Source of the DNA: Lithospermum erythrorhizon
Taxonomy: Eukaryota > Streptophyta > Magnoliopsida > Boraginales > Boraginaceae
Reading direction: 5' to 3'
NCBI GenBank assembly: GCA_019722365.1
Contig: JADFUC010001461.1
Span: 372,001 to 436,000 of the forward strand
Length of the DNA: 64,000 bases
In this document: positions 1 through 13,251 of the stretch, one piece after another
Layout of the letters: each line of letters begins with the position of its first letter
How positions within the stretch are numbered: position 1 is the stretch's first letter
Notes under the pieces: model-generated
The model's input: the letters and a program-made list of their open reading frames with translations, nothing else
What the model was told of the DNA's origin: nothing
The model's database searches: none
Position numbers and translations under genes: made by a program

Positions 1-3000
1 CTTCTTCATTTTCTTCCTTAGGGCCGAAGGATCGCTTCGATATTAAATTATAGCATCGTCGAATCTTAAAATGTTTGCACTTATCCATTATTAAACCTTT
101 TTAATACCCTTTATGTGAAATTTGATTAGTGTAGCAAAATACCATTTTTAGTGTACCGATTTTAGCGAAGGCGAGAACTGGTCTTCCCAGATCTTTCATT
201 TCAAATTCTTTCTTTAAGTAATTCATTAGCTTCTTTGATTTATTTATTAGTTCGATAATATTTAGATCATTGACATAGGCGACAATGATTGCAAAGCGAG
301 ATATTATTTTCTTTATGAAAACACAAAGACAAATAGGATTATTCCGTGGTACTCTTTAAGTAAATATTCACTTAGCCTATTATACCACATTCGTCAGTTG
401 TTTAACCCGTAAAGTGACATTTGCAACCTAATTGCGCCACATTTCCACAGGTTTAGATGTTTGATCATTTTAAATCCTTCCAGAAATTTTCATGTATATA
501 TCACTATCAAATTTGATCCGTATAAATAAGTGTAACAACATCCATAAGATGCATATCCATAGCAGAGGAGAATAAGTTACCTCATAATCAATTTAGTCTT
601 TGAGAAAAACGCATGCCAATAATGACCTTGTATCTTCTGATCTCGTTTTTACCGTTTAGTTTTCTCACAAAGACACATTATAATAGCAGTTTCATACCTT
701 TAGGAATAGTCATGATAAATAGAAATCTTTTTGATTTTAAGAGATTTCAATTCATTATCTATTCATCTTTCCATTTTGACCAATCGAGTTGACATGACAT
801 TGACAGCGAGATGTCTGGGTAAGAATCGTCATTTTTCATTCATAATTTTATATGCAATGGAGAATGCACAAATATTTCATCAATATCCCTTATTTTTCGG
901 AGTTTAAGAATTTCACATATTAACATAATTGATAGAAATCTAAAAATCATTCTTATTTTCAATTATCTACATTTCATCGTCTTGTGCTTCTTTAAGAGCA
1001 CATTTTTCTAATAATAAGTTGTCATTGCTCATTTAGTGTCTTGCTCAAAGAGATCGCTTTTCGCCAAAACCTCCAATCTTTTCCGCCCATTCTCTTTTTC
1101 GAGATTTTTATCCTTGGAACGCGAGGTCGGCAGCGTTTGAGCGTGCGCCCGATGCTAGCTACATTCATTTTATGAAATTTCAATCCGGCGGGGTATTAAC
1201 GAGTTGGTACATGTGACTTTGTCACTCTTTTCATTACAGTAAATGAATGCAGCGATTGTTGATTTGTTAAGCATGAAATTACGCGAATTTTTCTTTACAT
1301 TTTATTTCCCATGATTTATTATACGTGTCGATACGATAAGATGGCATTGTCCTCCTAGGAAGGAAAAACATGCCGTCTGATAATGATACGTGGCTGGCGA
1401 AAAAACATCACATTAAAGGTTCAGATATCTAATAATAGAGGGTATTTCGTACCTACGTAAACTTCGCTTTGAGATCCATGCTTTGTTATTTGTGGGTGGA
1501 GCTAGAGGCATTGGTGGGCAGGCGTCAGAGCCAGAGCCCGATCGACCCGATCGAATCCCATCGAAAATGGACGGATCCGGTCGGATCCGAGATTCTATCC
1601 GTTATCCAGCCGGATCGGACAATGACACGAAATCGGATCGGGGCCGGTGACCGAAACCGGATCGGTAATTTAAATAAAATAAAAATATAAAACCTGTTAC
1701 TCGAACTTAAGTCCGCGCGAATTGATATTTTTTTTGAATTGTTATTTTTGTATTTTTGAATTATTTATTTTTTTTTTTTGTGTAAATGGAAGTTTAATTC
1801 ATGTAGGCGGAGTTTGATTTTACGTGTATTTTCGATTTTTTTTGTATTAGGTTTTAATTTTTTTTGTATTTTGGTGTTATTTTTTGTATTTTAGGATACT
1901 ATAGGATCCAGTTCGGATCTCCGGATACTATCGGATCGGATGGACGAAACGGGCCGGTTTGGGCGGATCAGTCAGTCCGGTCTGAACCAGCGGTTTCGAT
2001 CCGGTCGTTCGGACCGACACGAGCCAGTCCGATTCGGGATCAGGAGCGAAAACGGTCGGACCGGACCCGATAAGCTTATTAGGTGGAGCTATTGGTACAT
2101 CATGCGCATCAAAAATCCTTAGATGGGAAATTTACGGTTCTTGATCGATTGCAAGTTGATATGGAATGTGTTTATGATTAGCACTTGGTCTTAAACGTAT
2201 TAATGATGCATTATGTAAATTGCATGACCACAATATAGTAACTTCGTAATTTGTTCTCGTTATCAATGAGTACATGATATCTTGAAGGCGTTTAATTAAT
2301 GATTCGGCCAAACCATTTGTGTATGTACATGAGGCAGGATGTTAATGATGGTCGATTGACATGCAATAATTATTAAATGATTCGGATGTAAATTCACCGG
2401 TATTATCGAGTCTAACTTTCTTTATAGTATAATCGGGGAAATTGTGCTCTTAATTTGATTATTTGACGAAATCTTGCAAATGTCGTATACCGACGACAAT
2501 AAATAAACATGTGACCATCTACTAGATGTATCAATTAATCTTAATGGAAATACATTGAATGAATTCAGGATGGTGGATGGATAGGTCAGCATATATCACC
2601 TTGAATTCTTTAAAGAAATGCGGTGATTACATTGTGAAGTTTATAGTGCGTGCCTAGTTATTAATTTTCCAAGAGAGCAAGCTTTACATGTTGCATTTAT
2701 CAATCTTTAAACCTTTCAAGGGATGACCGTATGTACTTTCAATTATTTTTCGTCATTGTGGAGCGGGATGACCTAAACGATCATGCCATAAGAATACAGT
2801 TTGGATCCTCTTTTTATTGCTAAGTTACATTTCAATTTCAAGAATATAAGTGTAATGTGTCCAGGAAGGTAATTTTGGTAGTTTCTACAATATTTTCTTA
2901 TTTCCCAAAACACTAAGCGATATCTGAGATGTATTTCATAATACCTTGATTATCGTTTCAGTGTCATGCCACTTGGCTTGATATAACATCATTAAAACTT

Positions 3001-4550
3001 AATAAGTTTCTTTTTGACTTTGGAGAATACAAAGCGTCATTAATGATAAATTTTGTTCCATTTGGTAATATGAACATGGCATTACACGATCGATCAAGTT
3101 TGCGGGACCTAAAATTGTATTAATTCTCTTGCTTGGTAGAGTTTATGTCGATAAAATATGTCTTAACTCTTGAGGATTGTCTGAGTTGTTCCTTTATGCG
3201 GGATCTGAATGTCTACAGCGGTTTCGTGTTAAGCCTTCTTGAAACATGTAATGATATAAGACTTAAGAGAGTAAATCCAACCTGACATATAATCAACATT
3301 ATTATTTCATAGGTATAAAAGCAAACATTACATACTAATGTGCTTTATAATCTGAACACATGAAGATTATTCATCACCGTTATTCAAACATAAAAGTAGT
3401 TAAATCATATCAAATTTTCTTTAATCTAAATTCATTTAATTTGTTCGTCGCCTTAAAGTCTGCGCGGCCTCGAAAGATATCTGAGTCATCCTCGGGTTCA
3501 TGTTCATTAAAGTTGACTTCGCTTTTCTTTTCCATTGCCTTTTTCTTCTCTGGATGCTTTATATCTTTTACAAAGATACGGCGTCTAGGCCATTGACTTT
3601 TCTTTCCACATCGTAACCTGAAATTGTCATTGTTTTTCAATGAACCTTCTTGGATTTTCTTACCCTTTTCTTGTCGATTTGGGTAATTTTTGGTAGGTAC
3701 CAGTATAATTCACGAAACCGCTCCGCGGCCTCGACTTGAAAATTACATGAGCCTTGACACGGCACCGACCTGCAGATCGATTATAACCACCGCGACCCTT
3801 AAAAGTCGTTGTATTTATACGAAAATGCCATTGTCGATTAGGCGTAGCTGGCTGGTTTTTAAATAAAACCGTTATTCTTTTACGCCATCAAAAGGGCATG
3901 CGCGATTAGAATATTTTTATATTCTAGATTACATATTGTTCTTATGACAATATTTCTTATACATGAAAGCGTTGAAAAGGTTTTTCTAATTTTCCCGCCG
4001 ATTCTGACTTTACGCGATATTCTAATGGTGATACAATTTTAAACAAGACGGAGTTGTAATCAGCTTAGCAGTTTTAAAGTCACGAACCTCAGTTGCGGGT
4101 GAAACTTCCATTGGGTAGCCAAATCTTTCTTTGGAGTTCGTCCCACATGGAACTTAGGATCCTCTACATTCAGATATTCTAATTGTAGAGCATCATCAAG
4201 ATGATCCATCATTAGTCTTATGGCTTTAGATTTTTTCATGTAAAGTTTTTCTTCTACTTTTTCTTTCTATTTTCCAATCATTTCTGATGTTTTCGCATTA
4301 TCTATTCCAAGTAGAATTTTTATTACTTCATGCGAAATATCTTATAACTTTGTTCGCTTGAACATATAGTTGTCTCCTTTGAGGTTTAGAGGAGCAGTTG
4401 AGCTTATAGTTGGATATTGTTATATCTAAATCATAAGCCAACCATTGCTCCAATCTGAAAATGACATTTTATTCAATATTTACGCTCTCATGTCAATCTA
4501 GATTGAAATCTTATTCAATTACAAATACCATGTTCATTCTTTCATGGAAA
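1..4550 (-). mobile_element. Degraded Ty1/copia retrotransposon (gag-pol relic), truncated by window start
   Basis: Read on the minus strand, the order from high to low coordinates is gag, zinc knuckle, integrase, reverse transcriptase, which is the copia order. A gag N-terminal stretch lies near 4080-4330. A gag tail with a damaged zinc knuckle (C..CGKKSQW) and an acidic EHEPEDDSDIF stretch lies at 3410-3640. An integrase-core segment (RLDNTGEFTSESFNNYCMS, then NGLAES) lies near 2290-2450. RT pieces run from 790 down to 1 and include TPKGMK-like and VFVRK-like motifs, and AYVND where active copia RT has YVDD. Stops and frameshifts occur in every domain, so it is non-functional. No LTR can be placed with certainty; the A+T-rich block at about 5.0-5.76 kb may be its 5' LTR. 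The hAT-like element at 1503-2081 is nested in it. Confidence 0.88.
1503..2081. mobile_element. Non-autonomous hAT-like element with 8-bp target duplication
   Basis: Both ends are rich in CGGATCGG/CCGGACCG-type subterminal motifs around an A+T-rich core, as in many plant hAT derivatives. The element starts TAGAGGC and its other end reads TAATAAGC on the reverse strand, a weak terminal inverted repeat. The flanks carry an identical 8-mer, GGTGGAGC, at 1495-1502 and 2082-2089; 8 bp is the hAT target-site size. It encodes no transposase. Open frames across the C+G-rich ends are by-products of base composition. The perfect target duplication inside a heavily decayed copia element suggests a younger, nested insertion. 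Confidence 0.72.
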
Positions 4551-4996
4551 TCTCTCAAAACAAAATAAACAATCAAGCTAAGATTAGAAATGGTAAAATA
4601 CTAATTACCAAAAATCTTGTCATTCCTTTATCTCTTCAACTTTACTAAAACCAATTATGAAAATAGAGAGTGCCATTATAGTGACAAACACTCGAAAACA
4701 TTTTGCCATTTTGAATCTGTTTATAAAATACTTTGAGAAAAATGTTTATAAATGTGAAGGGAATGAAGTATTTATAGAGTGAAATTTGAGAAGTGTCCGT
4801 TATTGTTAGTTTCACGACCGTTTAGGGGATAGAAAAAAAAATATTAATTTTACTGTTCATTACCATTAGAAAAATGGGAAGGAAACATATTTTAAGTGTG
4901 TTAAAATATGATGTAGTCGTTAGAATGCACATAATGCATGATCATGCGATAAATGGACACATATGATAATATAATACACATGGTTATAATAGATAA

Positions 4997-5762
4997 TTAC
5001 GTATCGATAACAAATAAAATAAGATGATCTGATAGTGAAGACGATAATATAAGGAGTAGGTGTTTATCGCCTACCAAGTTAGTAAGTAAATAAACACGAT
5101 ATGAAGATTTAACTCTCCGCTCAAAATAACTATGCTTATTCTGAGCAACAGCGGGATGCAGTTTTCCATAATAATAGCACGCAGCTTTATTATAGATCAC
5201 TAGACGGAGATGCCAGTTTTCTATAATAAGAGAAAAATAAAAATAATAAAAATAACTGTTATAGATCCGCTCGGTGATTGCAGTTAACATAGCGGGGAGC
5301 AAGATAAAGAATAACGATAATAAAAACTACTAGTTGCCTTAGGTCAACCGGCGAAATGTGGAGTTTCTTATAATGGTAGCGAATGCGGCAATAATAAATT
5401 AAATAACGACAATAATAAATAATAAACGCTCTGATTATAGAATACTTGACATATAGCGATTATACATAATAAGAAATTTATGAATTATAGAATAATTGAC
5501 GTATAAGCTAGTTATCATAACGGGGTAAAACATATAAAATTAATAAAAGCAGCTCGATTATAGAATCATAATGTATCCAGATTTATCTATAATAGGCTCA
5601 CAGTTATAGAATACTTGACATATTGTCGATTATCTATAATAGGGTAAGCAATATATGAAATAAATATCGAAAGTGATAAGGATAGATAATATCTTATAAT
5701 AGTAGTCACTACTTATAGAGGCGATCGTGGCGATAGCGTGTTATAAAAACCCGGATATTAAA
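4997..5762. repeat. A+T-rich block of degenerate short repeats (possible LTR)
   Basis: Variants of a unit built on TTATAGAATACTTGACATAT followed by a CTATAATAG-like stretch recur near 5433, 5482, 5555 and 5602, with looser copies back to about 5200. Spacing alternates at roughly 49, 73 and 47 bp. The block lies just beyond the gag end of the minus-strand copia relic, where its 5' LTR would be, and reaches GTTATAAAAACCC at about 5740. I see no coding sequence. Confidence 0.5.
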
Positions 5763-6609
5763 TAGCTCGGACTAACGCGTCTTCTTATGTTATTCTTCTT
5801 CGATTGAAACGGAGGAAAAATGAGAGGAAGCGATATCGAAATTCTTATTTCTCGGTTGTGCCAAATCACGGAGAGTCTATAGGCGAAAATTGATTCTTGT
5901 CCCATATTCACTTGTTTGTGGCGTCATAGCGTTTTTGTTATTTTTCAATGACACGTGAAATTTGAAACTTTCGTAGCATTAAACACATTTTATTATCTTT
6001 CGGCATATTGTCAATTTTTTTGGACTAAATAGCATTGCGTCTCTGTAAAAAGACTAAATTACCCATTTCTTTTCACCATCATTTCTCTTCTTTACCACTA
6101 TCATCACCACCACCACCATACTGCCTCCCCAATTCATCCCTCAATCCCTCACCATCACCACCCAGTTCAACATACCTAAGATATTTAGATTAACTTATGT
6201 ATTGAAAAACTCTATTAGATTGAATAATAGATGCCTTTATATGCATTTATCTAATACTCCGCATAGTTCTTCTAAAATAATTAAGACAAATTAGTACGTC
6301 ATGTTTGTGTGACATTCGAGTAACCTGACTACCTGTAATATGTAGAGAGTTGTGGGTTTGATCATGGTTCTTTTTCTCAGTTCACAGATATATACGGAGT
6401 ATTTTTTTTGCATGTGTGTGTGCATGTGTTGGGGACAGTGTCCAAATGGAGAATCATTATAAAAAATTTAGTCCCACACCAGTTTGTATTATTATGTAAA
6501 TTGCCGTTTGATATGTTAAGCTGTCCTACATCTTCACTACCACCTCTTTGAAATATTTCCTGTCCTGATTTAATTTTCATTGTGTTTTCATCATTGATGA
6601 AGAATCTGG
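5763..6609. other. Intergenic stretch without recognised features
   Basis: This holds A+T-rich sequence and a C+A-rich low-complexity tract (repeated CAC/CCA triplets) near 6095-6165. No open frame resembles a known protein. Confidence 0.5.
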
Positions 6610-9600
6610 AATAGATGAAGTCCCGACATATTATTCATAGTGATAATGATGAGGTCCATGATCAAGTCCTCGTAAAGAATGAGCTTATCAAGAGACTAGA
6701 AATTGCTTCGTATTGGTGAAGACAAGCATGTAGCTTAGTTTCACTGCAGAAAGAAATAAAATCATTCAGGTGATGATGTGCTGTGATACACTTGATAGTC
6801 AAAATAGTGGAGTCTATCTGCAAGAAACTATTTCTCAAAAAATATAATCCGCTATCTATTCTAATACTAAGAAAAAGTTCATTGGAATGGGAACTCTAGA
6901 ATGTATAAAATAATGAGTTTAGAGTACAATTTATACACAACAGCTGAAGGGCTTCCTATACAAAACTCTAGGTCAAACTATACAAAACAATAGGTCGTGT
7001 GATCGGAAGAACGTCGGGACTTAGGCACCTCCCGAACTTCTCGAAGAATCTTAGGGTTACATCTCAAAGATGGGGTACATGATCGGGACCTATACACTCC
7101 GGACCGTGTCCGATAAACCTTGCAATCCAGCGCCTCGCCAGCATGGAGATCGCGAATCTTGTTTGTTCGTCAAAGGATTTTATTTATTCTTTAGAGAGAT
7201 TTGGTAAAGATATCTATGACTCTGAATAAGTGGAGACATGAGAAGCAACAATAGTCCCATCCTGAATAGCATCCCGAATAAAATGACAATCGATCTCAAT
7301 GTGTTTCGAGCGCTCATGAAAAGCGAGTTATAAGCGGATGTAAGTGAGTAACTATCCTTCTACTTGACTGCGGAGAAACAGTCGATGCCCAAACATGTCG
7401 GCCGATCCATGACCCGGCTTTGCTTTCTTGCGTAAAGTTATGCAGCCCAGCCTGTATTCGCTTTCAGTGAAGATGACCTGATCTTAAACTTAACTGTCTT
7501 CGAAATAGGAGTGTTCCCGAAACACATGACTGACCTTGACGTCTAATAACGAAAAGGACGGCTCGCGTCGGTCCTTTGAGACAACTGAAGTCGAGTCGGC
7601 TCATAATATAATTCCACGACCCGAGGCCGAATTCTTGAGGAGTATCTCGTTACTCACGAGTCTTTGCGTTCAAAGATCCCTCTACAGGCTTTTCTGCAGG
7701 CGAAGTATACACTTGTGGCATGTATGCGATATCGGGAGAGTATAAGAGAGAGATAAATCAACCTCCCGATCAAATGCCTATACTTCTCACATATTTAAGC
7801 GCCTTATTTAACCCATTAGGCGAGTTTATGAGGATTTGGTTTCATGGGAAGAAAATACGTTGGGCGACTGACAAACCAGCAAATTAATGATATCAAGCAT
7901 ATTTTCTGACGCAAAGAAATGCTTGTATAAGCAAATGCCGTCACCGATACCCAAAAAACTACTTTAGGATCCACTAGATACTTCATTAACGAAAGCAAAA
8001 CTGAGTCTTCTTGAAATTATCCACTATAGACTTAAGTCGGTGTCGGGAAATAATCATATCATTCAACATAAACAAGGGCGAACAAGCGAAGACCATCATG
8101 AATAAGAGAATAAGGAATAGTCGGCGGGTGAATCCATAAGAAATCAAAGTTGCGGTGAGTTTGGCGGGCAACAGCCAGGAATTTGTTTGATCCATACAAT
8201 GACTTACAGACTGACACATATTTTAAGTTCACTATGATCGAAACCTTGTAGAAGTTTCATATATACCCTGTGTGGAGATAAATGCAGCGTTATCTTGCGT
8301 CCATCTAATGTGGGGCTGCCAGCGGTAAGAATGTCTTGGCCGGTAGCCATGCGCTCACAGGTGTAAATGTCGAGGAATAGTCAATTCGCTTCCTTCGATG
8401 ATTGCAGTCTGCTTAATCTGAGGATAAGTGATGACTCGTGGGTTTTTGATTCGTCCACGTAAAGACTATAATTTGCCAAAGTCAAGCATTCAGCGAGTGA
8501 CCACGAAAACATTATTATTGAGCCAAAGGCTTTGTTTAAAAGAACAAATACGTGATACCCATTATTTCACTTGCGTACGTTTCCGTAACATATCGTAATG
8601 GAAGCACCTGCGAAAAAGTGGGATAGATTTAACAAGTGAGATCGATGGTATTTGCTAATAAACTCGCGTACCCGATGTGGCACAACGGCCAAGCTATCGC
8701 GTCTCCCGAGAGTAAGCGGATCGTAGGCGCTTAGGAAGCTAACGTTGAACACGTATGAATAACATAGAACTTTGGTGAGAAAATCAAGCAAGCGAAGCGT
8801 CAACCAAGACTTGTCTGCGAACTACAATTTGCTTAAACCCGGTTGCTCCACAGGTATGTCTTTAGGACTTTTAGAGCAAGTGATTCCACAACTGATACAA
8901 TGATTAGAGCAGAAATGGCTGCCTTAGAAGCCAGCTCTAAAAGCGGTGTTCGGCTGGCTGAGGAAGCGATAGTATCACTGAGAGAAGATTGTTTGTTTGT
9001 GTTTGTAAAAAGTAAAGTCGTTTCGATGATTCGAGGATGAAGTTAACAAAACTAAATAGAGTAGAAGGGGTGGTGATCGATTAAACCAACTGCTCCCTGA
9101 CTTTCGATAACCAGCAACTCTGCGATAGTTAATGGTGTACTTGACCTTTGAATGCAGCAACTAACTCCAAAACGGAAGAAACCAAAATGCCAACTTTTGG
9201 GATACAAATATAATTAGCATATAATAGAGGTCACGAATCTTTAAACTCGAGTTCAAGGAAGACACTCCCAGACCCCGACTCCTCGGACTAATGTTTTATA
9301 TTACATCCGTCATAGAGTTTTACACTAGACTTGCGCCTCTACCGTAAACAAGCGTGGAAGCTTTAGTATTCGTGAGAAAATAGCATTCTTCATGTTAAAA
9401 TGACCAAGCTATATAAAGTGGGCCATGTTCGTCTATCTTCCCGATACTTGGGTACATTCGGCTACTAAAATTTTGCATTCATTTTCAACATAGACTTTAC
9501 CTCAGAACCATTAATAAAATGCATCTTTCTGCGTGAAACAAGGGACAAGAGAATGGACTTCGACCATTCATCATAATTTGATCCTAGAAAAACAAGCTGA

Positions 9601-11590
9601 GTAATATGAAGCACAGTAAATATTGATTCTTGAGATAATAGGGGGAGTTCTATCCATCGAAGTTTCGGGGGTGAACCCCCGCCCAATACATACGGCAATG
9701 GCGAGCTTTTCATAAATTAGGTCGTCCGGCCATGAAGGGAAAAAAAAAATTAGGGTTTAGGTGATGAATATTGGCTCTGTACCATGTAGGAAATAATGTT
9801 TCCTTGTATAAAATAATGAGTTTAGAGTACAATTTATACACAATAGCTAATGGACTTCCTATACAAAACTCTAGGTCAAACTATACACATGATAGGTCGT
9901 GATGAGGAGAAGGTCGGAGCCAGAGCGCCTCCCAGAACCTCGAAATCTTCTCGAGGTTACATCTCGAAAGATCGGGACATGATCAGGCCTCCCGACCATG
10001 TCCCGATGAACACTGCCAATCCAACAGGAACAACAAATTGATTCGGCTAATGCTCGTGCAAGAGAACTTAAGAAACAGGATGGGTGTTTGCTGGTTTTCA
10101 GAAACAAATACTAAGGAGTATTTTATATCTTGAAAAGGAAATAGAAGCTCAAAAGAAGAAAAAGGACGAACTAGAGGCTAACGCAAATGTAGCAGAGAAG
10201 AGAATCCAGGGATTGAATCTGAAGCTTGGAAGTGTGTGATTTAACTGTGCCGATATGGCAATATGTAGCATACACAATATTCTATGAGTTTTGCATCTTA
10301 GCTTCCTCGTGCACTTCTATATATGCAGTGAGTTACGAGATGAAAGTATTTATTATTTTTTATGACTATAGTTCTCTCATTTTTGCAGGCTCATGGAGTC
10401 ATGGATCATGGCTGGAAATTCATTACATTCATTATCAGGGTAGATTGTTAGAAGGGTCTACTATATTTGTGTCTCTAGCTAAATGTCACTTCTGAGTTGC
10501 TAACTTGATTTTGCAGTCTGTTATTATGAGCAATTAGAACAAGCATGGAAAACCTGCGTTTGATTTGGGAATTCAAAACGTGCAATCATCACATCACGCT
10601 TTCTGTTTTATGTTTCAACAAAATTATTTTCTCATGCAATGACATTTTCGAGAGTTTTTCATGTGGAATTGTGTTTATAATCCGAATGAGCTCTATTGAA
10701 TTATTGGAATTGTGTTTATAATTCAAAACGTGCAATCATCACGAGCTTACAAGTGGGCAGAGCCTCACAATGAGGCATTCAAGACTGTAAGTCGTTCCAC
10801 CCCTATCATCATAACATTGGGCAAAAGATTGAGTTTTGTGTTTCTTTGCATGATTGAACTTTGTTTTACGTGTTATGCATCTGAATATAATGTCGTTGAA
10901 TGGTTTGAACTTGTAATATCGAAAATAATGTTGGATAATTTCACATGCTATTTTCTATGAAGAAATGGATGCCTATGATCAAGGAGAGCTCCTTGGCTTT
11001 CGCAAGTACAGTGATACTGGACCAAAGCTACTGAGCTATATCAATCGATCCTTACTATAGTGTATGTTAGTATGTATGTCTAGGAGATTGTAGTTTCTCT
11101 AGATAGTAAATTTTCTTGTTACTATTATTATTTTCTTTTGGGGTAACTTCGGCTTTTAATTGCATGAACTGACAGGAAGCTAAAGTTCGCTCAAGCCTTA
11201 TGTCGATCAAGTTTCTATAGTGATGAAACTCTAGCAGAGAAAACACCTATCTTGTTGAAGCCACAGACCGTAAGTCTGTTAAAGGTTGCTGCTCAATCAC
11301 AGTAAAGGTATTATTCATAGAACATACCTAAAATTCGATGTACTGTGTTGATAGGTATTCTGTCAACCTGTCTTGTACGTTAGTGTTTTTCACTCTTGGT
11401 GAAGGTGGAAGCTAAAATTCATGAAACGTTGAAGGAAAATGAAGGAGACGAGTTGGCCGGTATTTGGTATGTGTTGTTTTTGAAGTTGTTACTTTCTGTT
11501 AAGAAATTTAAGGCACATGTAATGTTTCGATTTTTTAGTCGGGTATTTGTTAATCGCAATTTTCCGTCAGCGGCTTTAAATTGATGACAA
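6610..11590 (+). pseudogene. Coiled-coil, C-terminally membrane-anchored protein pseudogene, split by a copia insertion
   Basis: Coding remnants occur in order on the plus strand. A charged helix-like stretch ending KNELIKRLE lies near 6650-6710. A coiled-coil exon at 10040-10220 contains ARARELKKQ and EKEIEAQKKKKDELEANAN. A YKWAEPHNEAFKT exon at about 10748-10788 is followed by a GT donor. A KPYVDQV-like piece near 11185-11210 is readable only after a frame change. A final piece at 11396-11500 (ETLKENEGDELAGIWYV) resembles the end that precedes the C-terminal membrane segment in a family of plant coiled-coil proteins of unknown role. In-frame stops and frame changes separate the pieces, and a copia element (6883-10030) interrupts the gene. 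An exact 23-bp repeat (10570-10592 and 10720-10742) marks a local duplication inside it. Family assignment is from memory; pseudogene status is secure if the family is right. Confidence 0.6.
6883..10030 (-). mobile_element. Ty1/copia relic with two LTRs, minus orientation
   Basis: Two direct repeats share long stretches: about 6883-7135 and about 9785-10030, both with TGTATAAAATAATGAG and a common run of about 240 bp that ends near CCAATCCA. Read on the minus strand, a pol C-terminal piece at 7190-7330 ([20 protein letters not shown]) is typical copia RNase H, so the low-coordinate repeat is the 3' LTR. Just inside the other LTR, the reverse complement of about 9771-9785 reads TGGTACAGAGCC, close to the initiator-Met tRNA primer-binding site TGGTATCAGAGC with one base missing. 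The internal part is only about 2.6 kb and full of stops, so much of gag-pol is lost. No clean 5-bp target duplication was found. Confidence 0.8.
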
Positions 11591-11633
11591 AAATGGTCGG
11601 CGTTAATTTTCATTGGCTTCAGCCAATTAGTTA

Positions 11634-11967
11634 TAAATGCCCGTCGCGTGACTAATTAAAGGGGTAATTAGATAAATTCAAATGTTAATTAAATAAAAAA
11701 TCAAAAAGTAATTTGAAGTTTTTAAAGGAGATTCGCTTTAAGTTTAAGGTCTGCCAAAGCGAGGGTCTGATGGGGTGAATGTCGTCAGGTTATCATCTCT
11801 AAAGCGAACCGATTGTAAATTGAATGTCAATCTGTTATCGATTTGGGGTTAAGGTTAGGTTAAGGAAATGCAGTTTTGTATCTTTTTATTTTGATTTTTT
11901 AAAAAATTTAATTAACATTTGAATTTCACCCCCTTAGTCAAACTGCGTGATTAATAATGCGGGTATT
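11634..11967. mobile_element. Small inverted-repeat (MITE-like) element
   Basis: The left end AATGCCCG and the following AATTCAAATGTTAATTAAAT (near 11673) return in inverted form near 11905-11967 (ATTTAATTAACATTTGAATT and a CGGGTATT end). Arms are about 70 bp with small gaps around a core of about 190 bp. It has no coding capacity. The superfamily is unresolved because no clear target duplication is visible. Confidence 0.5.
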
Positions 11968-12572
11968 CAGAGTTTCAACAACATGCCGGACATCATTAAG
12001 AACAGGTGATAGGAAAAAATCATTGGAAAGTAGGGTGATGGAATCTTGATGGCATTCAGTTGATAATTCTGACACTAGCCTCTTTTATGTTAATATAATT
12101 TTAAACTTCATGCTCAGATGGGATGCTTCTAAACTTTATGAATTGTGTGATGTTCAGTTTTTGTAGTCTTCGTAGTCGATGGCGTTGCTTGTGATGTTCT
12201 TTCTCAAGTTAGTTTCAGGATGTTTACGGTTAGTTGTACTTGATAACGGATTATACTTTAATGGATCATTTCGAATAAATTGTCTATTGTTTACAGGAAA
12301 AGGCCAAGGGCGCACACTCCTGGTAGACACATGTTTTAATTAATCCATGGCTTCAGGTATGATAACCCGATCATTTTTGAGCTACAATTGCACTGTTATT
12401 TTGAAGACCATGGAAGGGATTACAATATCACGTTTATCAAATTATACGAAATGGTCGTGCTCTACATGGCAGTTGTTATTCATTCACCAACACTCACTTT
12501 TTGGACTAAAGTAGATGTAAAAGTTATCACGAAATCATTTTTTGTATTAGGAAACTTTTCTTATTTATTAGG

Positions 12573-13251
12573 AGGGGTGTTTGGGTAAGCTTTGTTCTTT
12601 TTTTTCTTTTTTTGTTCAAAAATCAAATTATAAAATTTGATTTGGACAAAATAATGTGTTGGCTTAAAAAATGTAGCACCCAACATAAGTTGCATATCAA
12701 TTTATAAGTTGTTTTTAAAAACAGTTTCAATTCTCAATTTTTTTTATCGAGCTTTATTTCTTGTGCATTTGTTTTTAGTAGTTTGGCCTGCCAGCAGTAC
12801 TTGATTACCCTCACAATTCTTCATTCAAGTCACCATTCTTCATTAGATGTTTTTTTAATGAAAAGTTTTTAATGTATTTTGTTCGTCCAATATGAGAGGA
12901 AAATATACAATTTATATTATTATTAATATCATATGTATATTTTAATCATAAATATTAATTCTAGTTACAATTATTTTTATTCATGCAATATTAAATTATT
13001 AATTTATTTATATCATAAAGATTAAAAGTGCTATACAAATGTGATGTCCTTATGATTCATTTGTCTATTTATAAGTTATTGTTTATCGACATGCTAAAAA
13101 TTCTTATTATGAGTTATATTAACCAAACAAATCAAAATAAATTTGACAACTTATAAATTCTCGCTTATAAAATTACAGGTAACTTTAAGTTGCCTCACAA
13201 CTTATAAATTGATAACTTATAAGTCAAAAAATAAGCTTACCCAAACACCCT
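12573..13251. mobile_element. Terminal inverted repeat element (GAGGGTGTTTGGGTAAGCTT ends)
   Basis: The left end reads GAGGGGTGTTTGGGTAAGCT and the right end, reversed, GAGGGTGTTTGGGTAAGCTT: near-perfect inverted ends. The interior is A+T-rich with repeated ACTTATAAGTT-like palindromes, a hallmark of a common plant non-autonomous DNA transposon type. No transposase is encoded. The target duplication is not obvious, so hAT versus PIF/Harbinger stays open. Confidence 0.68.

Noticed and set aside
1469..2122. Open frames rich in Arg/Gly/Ser across the C+G-rich element ends
   Set aside because: They arise from CGGATCGG-type repeats that avoid stop codons; translations match no protein and overlap a transposon with a target duplication.
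7536..9713. Several short open frames on both strands
   Set aside because: They lie within the copia relic between its LTRs and do not match gag-pol or other domains in frame; taken as chance frames in decayed DNA.
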